NCBI GenBank assembly: GCA_963576735.1
Contig: OY755171.1
Coordinates: forward strand, 13,144,001-13,208,000
Origin: Bedellia somnulentella
Taxonomy: Eukaryota; Arthropoda; Insecta; Lepidoptera; Bedelliidae
DNA: 64,000 nucleotides
Reading direction: 5' to 3'
Every line of letters starts with the position of its first letter. The stretch's first letter is position 1. A program made the translations under genes and the position numbers. Positions 33,801-45,660 of this stretch are shown here, piece by piece. Below the pieces are notes generated by a model. The model searched no databases. It had not been told where the DNA came from and saw nothing but the letters and a program-made list of their open reading frames with translations.

Positions 33801-36800
33801 CGATAACTGGCATTCTGACGCATGTATAATGAGGTCATATGGCGCGGCCCGCGGGGATAACTTTACTTTCCCATGGTTCGTCTTGCCTTATGTCATACTA
33901 TACTACTTCAATTAAAATTTCATTGCGTGCCTTATTGTTTACTAATGTTTTGGTTCCCAACTACTGACCAGCTAAGAAATTGATGAGTACATCTGTTTAT
34001 TTAACGACATATGACGTTCAATAGTTTTTTGAAGGAGATAGCTTTATCGAGTTTTTATAGAGTTTGTTCACCTCCGTTGATAAGATGGGAAACAACTTGA
34101 GCTTTTATCTTTTTCGTAGCTTTATTTTGAAAGTTTTTGTGGCTGTTTATGAATGGGATTGTGGAGCTTCCTTTAATTGGATTGGTTCCCCTGCAAATAT
34201 TGTAAATTGGTCACATGGTCGGGCGCTCCTTACGATGCATTTCTGTTTTCTTTTGTAACTTGATTCGCGACGTTTTGCGGTTTCCGTTTGGGCATCGAGT
34301 ATAACGGGCCGGTGGGACCCAGCTGTACAAACTAGGGATGGAGCGAGTTATAATAACAACTATTAAAGTAATTAATTTCATGTATTCTATTTTGTGGAGA
34401 GCTCTGCAATTTTATGTTGTCTATTTTGTCGTAAATAAACAAAATACAGTATATATTTTAAGAACTTTGAATACGCAATTTAGTTACAAGCGATCGATTT
34501 ATCCAACTACACTAAAATATTTTGTCTTACGATTTCGTTTGTTTCCTCACTAGGATTCAAGCTATTTTTATTTTAATAAAAGTATTCTTAATATAAAATA
34601 TTTTATATTAGTATTTGATAATGGAGGTATGTATTTTTAAATTTATGGAATGGCATAGTTATTAAAACCTCATTAGACGATATTTGTCGACCCTGTAAAG
34701 TTGTCAACAATTCAACATAGTAGATGACTAAAAGCATGTATATCCGAAAGTTGGATGAGTAATGTTGATTGTTGGGTAATTACGGGCCTGTGTCTGTGCA
34801 AAACTTTCGAACCTAAGTTATTTGTGACGTTAAAGATTAAGAATCATTTACTTATTTTAAAATAAATATGTTTTTCTTACCTAATCTAAAATCACGACTA
34901 TAATTACCAAAAAGGGTACGCCTCAGATGATTAGGGAATGGATATAAAAATTTATGATCATGGGTGTCCAGCCATATCGCCTAACAATTACTTAAAAGCC
35001 CGCATACCCATAGTCACCTCGTTCAACACCCTCGCATATAGCTTAGTACTACTCGTACTCATAGCAAACTCAGCTGATGTACTATTTTACTATTGGTTAT
35101 CTACAGCAATAGGAGGTAATACAGTTGTCGATAGTTTTATCTTTTACTTACTATTTATTAATTGCTTGTCGCCAGCAATGGGAAGTGATGCTGCTGCAGC
35201 GACTGAACTGGCAGTTGTCTATCGCGACGGCAGTTGACTTCGTGGAGCCACTGCTGGCCAGGGTGCCGTGGGGACGCGCCAACCCGCTCGTCAGGACTCA
35301 TGCTCTCACACTTACCTCTGTCTGTTATACTGGTAAGTAGTCTAGTTTACTTGTGTTTTGTTAGTTGATGAGTTATGTGAGAGGAGATTGTTGGAGGAGA
35401 ACGAACGGAACACTCTCACCTTCGTTTGTTTTACTGTTAAATACTTTACTTATGTTTTTTTATTTAGCTTATGTTATATTAATGCAACAATTTACTTACG
35501 AGAGAAGAGTGAAAATAAGTTATGGCCGTCGGGGGTAAATTTATCAGGAAGGTTGCATTTAGATAATGATGTCGTAAGTTAAATCCCTTTGCGCATGATC
35601 ATATTGACGATGTTTTGATTGGTTTTTGTCATGTTTTTGTATAAAAAATATTAAATGAATAGGCACTTATTCCCTAAGTCATTAATTTATACTTGATAAA
35701 TTAGTAATTTTTAAGTTATTAAAAACGCAACAATGAATATGATTATTTTCAAGCGTTTTAGTAAACTTATTCGCTTAAAAGATATCTCAAAATTTTAATA
35801 TCAAAAGTACCGCTACGACTTTATATTTGTTCAACAACCTTCTGTATAATTTGGCAACTAAAAACAATAAAATACGGGTTTATTTAGAAACGAGTCCCTC
35901 TTTGTGTAGGAATTTCAGAGGGTTGTTAGGGCGGACGCGTGCGTCGGAACGCACACATGGCGTTGCCCGTGCACTGATATCGCTCACACCTTGCGCGCGC
36001 ACCCTTCGGCTCACTGACCCTCCAACCCTCCCTTTGTTACAACCATTTTTACAACTCCAATTGTAAAGACCTCTGCGCATAACTTCTCCCTCTTATAGGC
36101 AGGTGAAACACTCGACACAATTGAAATTATAAAATTTAACATTTCAATAAAGAGTCTGCTACGCCATGCTAATGCGATTTCTAGTTATGGACAAAAGATA
36201 TCGGTTTGCCACGTGCCCTCTGAGCTTGACAAAGATTTGGAACAAAGCGGAGTAGCTATTATACTTAACTATATCGTATACCATTATAACTACTTACTAT
36301 TTATGATTTTGAAACAAGAATTGTTGAGGTGACGGGGTATATATATTAACTGAAGCTGCATTACTCGTTTTGTTACTTAATTATCAAGAAATGCTCAAAA
36401 ATAAATATACGATTGAGTTATCATGTACCTAGTATGTTATATTATAGGATCTAGTATAAAATAATATTATCTGTGATATTACTTACTGTTCCACGATATT
36501 TATAAATTTATTACTATATAAGTTTAGAATTACGTTAAAAAATTTAAATTGATATGAATATGTGTTTTCATTACAATATACTTAGTACACATATATTAAA
36601 TGCATAAACTGTTAAAATCAATTGACTAAAAAGACTAATAAGTGTATGCTTTGAAACAGACGGGATCAGCGAATGATTTTAAACAATCTTTATATTTTCG
36701 TACTCCTCATCTACAACCTTATACAATTGACCTAAAATACAGTTCAAAACCTCAAAACAACCGACTCGAAATAATTAAGAAAGTTTACATTGTTGCAATT

Positions 36801-39800
36801 TAATTGAAAGCTGCCAGTTTTAATGGTATTATTATCTGGAGGCAATCAGATTACAGAGCCGTGTGTGCTGGTTAGTGCGGCCAGCATACGGGAATCGGCG
36901 CCATGTGTGCGGAAATACCGACACATTTTACAATATTATTCACCGATACTAATCGATAAAACTGTTGACCGTTTTCATGTATTGTTTGCTTATCATCAAA
37001 GCTCCGTGACTTGAGGCTCTTTGCTACATTTTACGTTTTTACTGTTGTTGTAAATTCAATTGTTATTTCTTTGCAAGTTGTTTTTGCTATTATACGAATA
37101 TACATATATTCAAGGCTATAAATACCAAAAAAGAGTAGCGTGCCTTTTAGAATTGGAAATTTCTCATTATTTGTTGCAAGTTTAGTTGAGAATTGATGTC
37201 CAGCCTCACCACTCCAAAAATCGCTTAAAAATTCTCAAAACTATAACTAGCCTCTTACGCATCTCTACATCCGCAGGAAGAAATTGGTTAAAGATATATG
37301 ATATAGCTTTGTCATTGTATTACTCTGAATTGACGAAAAGTGTTTGCATTGCATCTTATTTTAAGGCTAACAAATACATAACAATTAATTTCATAAAAAG
37401 GTCGTAAGTTAGTTATGAAGTTATTGAACTTATCTTCTACATTTTAACAATATATCTCAACCTGTAAATATCTCGATGGAGTCAATAAACTACTGAGCTG
37501 ATGTTATGTAAACGAGTCGAGTAAACGGGTGTCATCATTGGGAGTGGATCCAAACCTGCCGATATAATTACGAGCCAGGGTATATTTAGATACCCGCAGT
37601 TTCCGGTCAGCGAGCAGCTGCCAAACCAAGGGTCCTTAATTCTGCTTACGCTAATTTGATGCTTATACATTGTCGCCAAAAAATCGTGAAGATTATATTG
37701 TTAAAATATGCGCGATCTTAAAAAATGAGCCCTAGTTCGCGGCGTAAATTTTTGAGCTACTTTTGGTCGTGCTTAATTTTAATGAATTCAAATTTTAAAT
37801 AAATATACATAAATTTGAATTCTCGTTTGATATGCAAGATTGATCTCATAATGCAATATTTATTAACTGTTTATAATGAATTGAATAAAAAGCGATTTAA
37901 TTCAAAGAGTGGTTGATGCTGGATTGCCGATGAAAATCTGAAGCTAAGCTATGTAGTTAGCAGTATTAACTTTGCAATAATAAACATTATTATTGGTATT
38001 ATGGTATATTATTGAAATTTTAGACTATAGCGTCACGTTATATTTTAATATAGAGCTCTCTATTTGAGTAGGGTGTCAATCAAAATTAAAATAGTTTTTA
38101 AAAATATGTTTTATAATGCATTCATTTATTGAATTCAGAATCAATTGTGTTTTCATGATTTCTCTAAAAAAACAACTAATATATTAGTTGTATTTTTATA
38201 TTGAAACTTATATTTAACACTCTAGTATTGGGGCCAGATTCAACGCTTTTAAGTATCCGATTAAGTAGAGTTAGCCAACAACGACCCGGAAGTTCTATAA
38301 TTACTTGTTACCGATACTTAGCTCAGAGGTGTGAAGACCAAAGGGGTTAATTGCCATATTGACCCTAAAATCTTACGAGACATTTGTCTTAATCATAAGT
38401 TTCGCATAACAAATCCTATAAATTAAACTGTAATCATACACGAGGGGTGTTAGAAAATAACGTTCGTAATTTAAGTCCCTTGTTACGTTTAGAAAAGTAA
38501 TAACTTTCCATAAACATAAACCGAAATGAATCAAAATCTGACAGTTATCTTGTTCGCTCTGATTTACAAAACGTCGCGCCCGAATAGTGAAACTAGTTAG
38601 CATTAGAGTGAGAATAAGAAGGTCGAGGGGAGCAAGTTTTGCCAGCTGAGTGCTGAGGACAATGTAAGACGTCCCGCAGCCATTGTGGTCCGGGCTCGCC
38701 TCGCGGGTGCTTCGACTTCACGACAAAAGCTTCGGAACAAAGCACTGTCTCGAAACGCACCTGGCGTTCGGTCCCTATCCAACATTACGCTACGTTCTTA
38801 TTGCTGCAACTGTACGAAGACGGCTCACCCTGATCTTGGTTGCGGCTACCGAAAGCGGGTGACCTCAATCAATGTTTTTGATGACAGTAATCAATGGGAA
38901 TGTAACGGATGTCAGACCAAATATATCTAGACGGAGATCGCATACTAAAATTAAATAGTCAGATTCTTTTTTTTTTACTTTCTTAGGTTTTTAATATTCG
39001 GATACTTATTTATTGTATATGGATTACTGATATTAATAGTATTGAGACACACATTGCATAGTGAATTTAATTACATCTATTTAATATATATTTATAATAT
39101 CAATTCACAATGAACTTTTATCGTTAAAAGTTATGGCCGTTATATATGTGATACAATATTATGCTATTATTTTGCACGTAACCCTCAACTGCTTAAATAA
39201 GACATTAAAAATTAAAATAGCACTGATTGCCGAACCCGTTTTGGCGAGGTATTGCAACCCTTGCATTGGAGTGTCTCCGGTCTCTTTGTAAGGAATCTGT
39301 TGTCTATTTGGCTAGGTTCGTTTGATGAAAGGAACGTAACGGTTCTTCGTTGTCAGTTGGTGCTTACGGTTACGTACAGAGGGTGATTGTGATAATTATG
39401 AGGGGGTGGGTGTCGTCGCGGGTTCTTAGGAGTTCGTCGGCAGCCCTAACTTGGGCTAGCAGATGGTGCCCTCTTGGTGGTAGTAACAGAAAGGCAACCT
39501 GTCGCGAGCAACGGCCGGACCCGCTCGGCTGCATATCAGATCGGGCACTTGATATGCAATCATTGTTACACACGCAACTCTAGCCTAAACCAAAAATGAA
39601 TTTAACATGAAAGTATTTTGATTTCATATTAGGCTGTGAATTTAGAGTATTTGAAGCTTGTTTTCATATTTTTATTGCCAACTTTATATAAGTATGCTTT
39701 TAAATATGAATCCCATAAATTAAATATTAATGTGCAAAATCGTAAATGTTTTACTATATTGTTTTATACCGCAAGAAATAATTTACTTTCATTTGGAGTG

Positions 39801-41622
39801 AATCTATAACAAAACTTTATCCAATCATAAAATATATTTCGATAGATCTTAAATAAAAAATATTTCCCCATTTACGTGATAGTGATAAAGATTAGTATGA
39901 GGTTGAAAACTTAATAATCTAATGATCGATCCTAATCTTGCTGGCTTGATAAAATAAATTCATTCTAAGCTAATACATGTAAAATATTATTTATTGTTCA
40001 TAATATATTTATGAAATAGAATTTACAAAGGTCAACGAGGTTTAGTATTTAATAAGGAGCTTTCATCGACACGAAATAGCCGTTTCAACGCTATGTACAT
40101 TCGAAGTATTTCTTCAGTTGCAACTAACGACTTAACTTTTTTAGATTAATATAAGTTTATTAACGTGAGTAGCGAGTCGTGTAAGATTATCGTGTTATTA
40201 AGGTTCTATTAATAATATAAGCAGGGTGTAGATGGGCAGTGACCCTGGCCAGGCGTAGTTATCGGTCGCAGTGAGCGCGGAAGGGTCGTGCCAGGTGCCT
40301 CAACATCTGTCGTTGTAGTCCGTAGAGCTTCTTGGCTCTGCCGCGGCTCCTCACACGCGATCCAAAGGTCATATTATGCATGTGTGATGGTAAACACGAC
40401 CGACTCGCTTCAGTAAAGCCACCGTTAGCCACTCGAACCGTAGATACTTTTTCTATTCACCTCCGATGATCATAAATGAAAGTTTTATATAAAACTAATG
40501 CATTATGTACACAATACATGCTAATCGTTTCATTGGAATATAAAGTTGAAAAATCAATACGGTTCCCCTTGATTTGTAGCGAAATCTTCCAGCTGCGCTC
40601 TAGACGACTTAAGATTAATATGAGCATTATTCCCGGGCCTATTATAGCGGAAGGTACCCGACTAGCACAATACAAAGATGCAGACGGGGGTATGCAGCTG
40701 TTCGGTCTCCTTGTCCTTGCCTTCACAACAATGAGTCTCGTGATTGTATTGTGCAAAATGTATCGCGACATTTTTTGCTCGAGTTTCTCACCCCGGAGTA
40801 ATGAACCGAAACGAAATCATTTACCAAATTTGAAATCAAAACGTGGTCGAACGTAAAGTCACAAAACTAAGTTAAATCGGAGATACAATACGACATGTGA
40901 GGACTGAGGAACCCATATTTTTTTGTGGAGAGGATGGAGGTATAGTTCGGAGGATGCAAGGTGCGCGAGCCACCTGTCTGCCTCCGCAATTATCTCGCGA
41001 CAGATGTTGTCTACCTGCGCTCGCGGACTGCGTCTAAGTATTGCACTATAACCAACGCAATATCAACTTCATATTTATTTAATTCAATTAGTTTTGTTAT
41101 TCATTAATATCATTTTTTTTAATACTCTTCGTTTTGTGTGAGAAATCAATACTACAAACATACTACATACTTATACTCACGCCATGAATAGCCACTATTA
41201 CGACTGTCAGTTTGTACGATCCTGACAAACCTCTATAGCTTCATTTACATCCATCTTTTCATACATGCTCTTTTATTCTTCATACTTCGGACGCCTGCAT
41301 TTTTGACAACACATCTAACCTCAACATTTTGTCCACAGAAACAGAATTTATGTTGGTGCCGCCATCTTTGATAGCCCTAGCCTGCGTGACGGCGGCGGCG
41401 CGTGGTTTGCGTGTCCGCATGTCGATAGCCGAGCTGTGTGCGCTGAGCAGCACGCCGGCGCCGGCCGCCGAGCTGGTCGCGCGCCACGTCGAGCGGGTGC
41501 TGGCGCGGGAGACGCAGCCCGCCGAGCCTCGCCCCAGACACCCGCCGCCGCAGAAACAAACCACGCAAGAACAAACCCTACTTTCTAGCACTCCCACTGA
41601 TGTTCAAGATGTTCATTTCTGA
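30853..41622 (+). CDS. CycD: G1/S-specific cyclin D
   Basis: Regulatory subunit of CDK4/6 that phosphorylates the retinoblastoma protein. Exons: 30853-31083, 32732-32947, 35176-35332, 41339-41622; 295 residues, phases 0, 0, 1. Residues 3-7 are LSCGE, the LxCxE pocket-protein motif. The cyclin box spans about 40-165 (FMRKVVTTWMLEVCEEQ; VSYMDRFLAQRAISRQQLQL; ALLLASKFRQ; YTDNSVYPEEVRQWE). The C-terminal cyclin fold follows. The tail carries SSTPTDVQDV, parallel to the TPTDVRDV phosphodegron around Thr286 of vertebrate cyclin D1. An in-frame GTG at 30826 is not the start; ATG at 30853 places LxCxE at the usual extreme N-terminus. Intron 3 (6 kb) holds GC-rich islands and a possible nested small ORF. 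A LINE remnant lies within about 30 bases of the last acceptor. Confidence 0.97.
31084..32731 (+). other. Cyclin D intron 1, no recognised feature
   Basis: AT-rich; no repeat family or exon was recognised. A patch at 32140-32220 (GAACGGTAGCTGAGGCAACG and on) is more GC-rich. Confidence 0.5.
33530..33920. promoter_or_regulatory. Single-copy GC-richer block in cyclin D intron 2
   Basis: Unlike its surroundings this stretch is not AT-rich and matches no repeat in the window (GAGGTCATATGGCGCGGCCC, CGCGGGGATAACTTTAC). It is a candidate enhancer or conserved non-coding element. A diverged S1 copy lies further on at about 34890-35040. Confidence 0.25.
35890..36085. promoter_or_regulatory. GC-rich island in cyclin D intron 3
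   Basis: CpG-rich, with GCGGACGCGTGCGTCGGAAC and a perfect hairpin GTGCGT-CGGA-ACGCAC at 35939-35954. Both strands are open for about 65-80 codons, as expected for GC-rich DNA. It could be an enhancer or alternative promoter. Confidence 0.3.
36090..38440. other. Cyclin D intron 3, mostly featureless
   Basis: AT-rich. A very decayed S1-like segment lies at about 37085-37290. No exon was recognised. Confidence 0.4.
38600..38935. other. GC-richer block in cyclin D intron 3 with a weak ORF
   Basis: A plus frame of 81 codons ends at 38930 and has paired cysteines (CCNC near its middle, CNGC near its end). I do not recognise it. It could be an alternative exon, a repeat remnant or chance. Confidence 0.2.
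39225..39585. other. GC-richer unique block in cyclin D intron 3
   Basis: It matches no repeat here. Both strands are open for about 67-77 codons, but neither frame looks protein-like. Possibly regulatory. Confidence 0.2.
40200..40450 (+). promoter_or_regulatory. GC-rich island upstream of an intronic small ORF
   Basis: It contains GCAGTGAGCGCGGAAGGGTC and CTGCCGCGGCTCCTCACACG. It lies 170 bases before the 78-codon ORF at 40620, so it could be the promoter or leader of a nested transcript, or a cyclin D enhancer. Confidence 0.3.
40620..40856 (+). CDS. Possible single-pass membrane microprotein, 78 residues, nested in cyclin D intron 3
   Basis: I do not recognise a family. From ATG at 40620 the product begins MSIIPGPIIAEGTRLAQYKD. 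It has one strong hydrophobic segment at residues 27-45 (LFGLLVLAFTTMSLVIVLC), followed by KMYRD and a basic, Pro/Asn/Lys-rich tail ending KSKRGRT. Positive charge after the span predicts the C-terminus inside. The frame is open upstream to 40476, so an earlier start is possible. A GC-rich island lies just upstream. An opposing frame (40457-40771) is longer but starts and ends without protein-like character. The alternative is a chance ORF: there is no conservation evidence here. Confidence 0.4.
   Translation: MSIIPGPIIAEGTRLAQYKDADGGMQLFGLLVLAFTTMSLVIVLCKMYRDIFCSSFSPRSNEPKRNHLPNLKSKRGRT
41165..41310 (-). mobile_element. LINE 3' fragment beside the cyclin D last acceptor
   Basis: Reverse copy of the LINE end: TACTCACGCCATGAATAGCC, TGTACGATCCTGACAAACCTC, ACATCCATCTTTTCATACATGC and TTCGGACGCCTGCATTTTTGA (read in pieces). 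It reaches to within about 30 bases of the acceptor at 41337-41338. A branch-point-like TCTAAC follows at about 41313. Confidence 0.75.
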
Positions 41623-42860
41623 CATTGATAAAAATAAATTAAAGTGGACGAAACATACACCGTGGACGAAAATATTTTGTTTTGTTACTCTATAAATGAT
41701 TTTTGAAATGGGTAAAACTCACAAATCTTTAACAATAACGTAACCTTATCCTTGCCGAGCGCAGGTAGTAAAGTTCAAATATTTAACTAACATCTATATC
41801 TATCGCAAAAAATGTTATAAAAGACGCGCACAAAATAAATGTAAGTATCGAAGTTTGACAATGACGATTGATCTCAGAATTATTTATGTACAATACGATG
41901 TAGTTGTAAATTATTTATAGATTTATTCGTTTAGTTTTTAATTTTGTACTTTAACTGAGACACTTTTTAACAAAAAAATAAAAAAAACAGTGTTTAGTGG
42001 CGGTTAAGATCTTTATTAAATTAGCTTTGTTTACTTTTGATCTCTTTGTTCCAAAAACTAATGAATTTTTATATTAAATTTATCAATCTGACAAGTGTCC
42101 ATTGAGCAGTTATAAGGTAACTTTTATTTTTGAGACATGATTTTAATCGACAATAATATCGTAAGTTAATCTTATTTTTTGGTACAAATGTAAAAGGATA
42201 ATATATTTAATGCGTACCTAATTTTGTAGTAAGATCTCATGTAATATTAAAATTCCGTATGAAATATTTGTACAAATAATGTTTAGAGTGTATGATGTCG
42301 GATCATGTTATTATTACTAAGTATTTATAAGTTGCGATGGTGTTAAGTTTTAGCAAATTCTAGTCAACTGTTTACACATTCCTGTTCGACAATCTATTGT
42401 GTTAAGCTAAGATAGTTAATTGGTAATTTGAAATTTACATGTATTTTTATTATAACAAAGAATGATACTGTTTTGTGTTTTGCTTCATTGAATAAGTACT
42501 AAGATTCATGCCACCTACAACGACATGGATGTATTGTTTAATTAAGTACCGACTTATTTATTTAAATAGTTATTATTGTATTTGCAGCTCATTAAATAAA
42601 TAAAAAATACAGAATAAACAATGGCAGTTAACTATGTTATTTCCTTAATATTAATTTCTTTATAACTTGTTATACAAATTGTTCAATAGCTTAAACATAA
42701 TTCAACTGCTATTTTACTAGATTGTACTTTTTATTAATTTAGTACTATATTTTTATCGATTTGTGTTAAATAAGACTTGTAAAATTTTGATTATGTAAAA
42801 TCTCGTTTAAGTATAATTTATGAATTAAAAGAATAAAGTTACTTATTTTGTTTTTTTTGG
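41623..42860 (+). other. Cyclin D 3' untranslated and downstream region
   Basis: Very AT-rich with several AATAAA words (for example near 41630, 41970, 42593 and 42833). Which is used cannot be told. No other gene was seen. Confidence 0.5.
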
Positions 42861-42964
42861 ATACCTAGCTAAAGGGGGCCTTGTTTGTTCAAACAATAAT
42901 AAAAATAAAAGGAATGATTTCATACAAAGGAAGGTCTGTAAAAAGCGAATATTTTCTTAGTTAT

Positions 42965-43475
42965 TAAAATTCATACATACATACATATACTCACGGCAAT
43001 AAATCCTAAATAATACAGAGCTAGAAACTCCTAAGCCACATTTGGAAGTTGATAGAAATAAAGTAAAGTTAACATTCAACATACATCTAAACATATATTG
43101 AAACTGTACTCGGCTAAAAACTGTACAATCTTCATTATATTATTTATTACCGATTGAATATGATATTCTATAAGTATGCTTTTGTGAAAAAAATAATATC
43201 CTTGTCTGTCTGAATATCCGCACATCACGTAAAAACTACTGAACGGAGCTTGATCATCTGGTATAAAATTCTGATTTTCTTAAGGGTTTTCTTCTAAAAG
43301 ATTGCACTTATCGAATGATATTTTTTGATAGCATTATCTCTTCAGAAACTATTCTAAGCCATGAAGGCTATAGATAATGCACCTACCTAATAGAAAAATC
43401 ATTAGTTTATTGTTTTATAAAAATAAAGGCGGAAATGCTACGCAAAGCTGGGCCGGGCCGCTAGGTTTAATAAAA
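42965..43475. repeat. S1 fragment followed by a lepidopteran dispersed repeat
   Basis: 42965-43070 is a reverse partial S1 (CATACATACATATACTCACGG; GAGCTAGAAACTCC). About 43190-43475 has CACGTAAAAACTACTGAACG and ends GCAAAGCTGGGCCGGGCCGC then TAG, the common lepidopteran repeat end. Confidence 0.6.
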
Positions 43476-43660
43476 CACTAACCGTACCTGGGATTCAACA
43501 AGCTTGATCAGAAATGTACAGTCTGTATTATAAGTATCGAGATCAACTATTCCAATTGAATGAAGTACATAGAACATAGACCCTACCCTTATCAATTCAT
43601 TAGATAAACGGAGTTCTTATAATAAATGCTGACTTTTAAAAGTGGATACTAATTTCATAT

Positions 43661-43921
43661 ACATACATACATCACATATATATTCTCACGGTTATGAATT
43701 CCTAAAAGGGGTAGCCAGAGCTTCAGAATAATAATGCTTCAGCCACATTGAAAAGTTGAGTGAGGAAAATATAGAAGTAAAATAAGGGTTCTCGGTGACG
43801 GGTCTCCAACCACATCGCTAAAATCACTTAAATAGCCCCAAAACCCTTAGGCGCCTCTTACGATCACCCACGGGCAGAAATGGTGTAGTGCTATTCTAAG
43901 CCGACACTACATAGCAATTAA
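43661..43921 (-). mobile_element. SINE family S1 with 11-bp target duplication
   Basis: Full length in reverse orientation, flanked by exact TAATTTCATAT at 43650-43660 and 43922-43932. A short S1 scrap also lies at about 44207-44292. Confidence 0.85.
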
Positions 43922-45235
43922 TAATTTCATATCTGTAATACAAGCGGAGCTTTGCGATGAATCCAATTTAACAAATTTATATATTCCCAGTATATATTCC
44001 AAATGGATTATTATAATTAGTATAAGTACTCTCTCGAATACTTCATGACTTATGTAGGCATAAGCTTGGTGAAGTATTGGTTCAAAACCCCATATTAACC
44101 TGATATTCTGCATCGTTTCTTAATATGTATATGCAGCTTTTGGAATTAAAAGAGAGTATAGGTATAAACATAGTTAAGTGAAAAGCATGAATTTATGATT
44201 ATACATATAATGACTATAAATCTCTAGAGCGGGTAGCCAGAAGTTGAGTCGGGTAAATATTAAATATGTTTGTGCTATTCTAAGTCGTCACTTTCAGTGG
44301 TGCTATTACCTAGATACATTGAATTTGGTACTCGTACACAGTGACCAAATATCACGTGCCATATCTATGAAACTAGATGCTTTCGTATCGTCAACGATAA
44401 AAAGAGGTATAAAATGTTTCTCAATATAAAATGCTGTTTAATTATATTTAATAATATTCAATTCAGTTTAGCGATAAAAATCAAGAGACAGCAGTATTTT
44501 TTTACCTACGCCACAATTGTACCACACGTGCAGCAGCATAGAACACAAAAAAATAACACGGGTTGCATTCGGGTTTTGAACCCAAATACCTTACTAGGAG
44601 CAAGGCAAAGCCCCCTTGAACGATTAAAGAACACTGTTAAATAGTTTGTCTATTTTTTAAACCGAGGAGTTTAGTAAATTGCCATATCATTCTTACACAA
44701 TACTTTCCGAATTAATTTTTTGCTACTTTGCATATTATATCAGTGTATATTTTAACGTATAGCCAGTTTACATCACTGAATGGTGGGCGCCATCTACTGT
44801 CGCTTTGCGGTACCACACACTAGAACTATCATGAAGCTTTTGAACAGCTCTCCGCTCTCTACGCTCCATGCTTCGAAGGTAGAGCTTACACAGGAACTCT
44901 ACAAAATGTAAAGCGTATGCATTCTGATTTCATTGTTAAGTCAAAGATGGCGCTGCTTGCAATAAAATAAATGTGCGTGAATAGTAAAATATTTTATATG
45001 GGTATTGGTTATTTATAAACCTTTCTATTTAGAACCAAGAATTTTCTTTATGGGAATAGAAGACGTCGCAGAATATACATATGTCTCGTAGGCCACTTAT
45101 CTTTGCATTTATTTATTTACTCATCTTACCATTCAACAAAGGTTGTCAGAAATAGCTTTTGGTTCAAAGCTACCATAATACTTACGGCGATAAACGAACG
45201 ATTTACGATTAAAAGGAGCTGGTTGTAAACATGCA

Positions 45236-45423
45236 TACATACATATACTCACGGCTATAAATCCCTAGATGGGGTAGCCAGAGCTAAGGAATAAAAATTC
45301 CTTAGCCACTTTTGGAAAGTTTAGTAAAGAGAAGATGGTAAAATAAGGTTGTTGGTGATGGGTCTCCAACCGCATCGCCCAAAAATCCCTTAAAAGTCGT
45401 GTAGTGTCGGCTTAGAATAGTAA
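45236..45423 (-). mobile_element. SINE family S1 with 5' inversion
   Basis: From the tail (CATACATACATATACTCACGG) to ATCCCTTAAAAG at about 45398 the copy is in reverse orientation. Then, instead of GCCCCAATACC, it continues TCGTGTAGTGTCGGCTTAGA, the S1 5' end in the opposite orientation. Confidence 0.8.
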
Positions 45424-45606
45424 AATAATTGATATATGATATGCAACCAAGCAGTAAAGAATATTCTAATGATTTGTCATTTATTTATGTTAGTTATTAT
45501 TATTTTAATGTGTTATTTATTAGAATGTAATAATTTTATTATTTAATGAGATTTAATAAGTCAAACACTTTTCTTTAGTTCAGAGAGCTGGTGATATTAC
45601 TTGTAC

Positions 45607-45660
45607 AAGTAGATATAGAGCCACTAACTTATTAATTAATTAGTGGCTCTCTATCTACTT
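45607..45660. repeat. Strong hairpin, 21-bp arms
   Basis: Arms AAGTAGATATAGAGCCACTAA (45607-45627) and its reverse complement (45640-45660) differ at one base, with a 12-base AT loop. Confidence 0.85.

Noticed and set aside
38685..38930. 81-codon frame with CxxC-like cysteine pairs in cyclin D intron 3
   Set aside because: The cysteine spacing fits no zinc finger I can name and no splice or repeat context confirms it; noted as a weak ORF only.
45607..45660. Hairpin as a microRNA gene
   Set aside because: Arms and loop could fold, but there is no conservation or expression evidence and single hairpins are common in AT-rich DNA.
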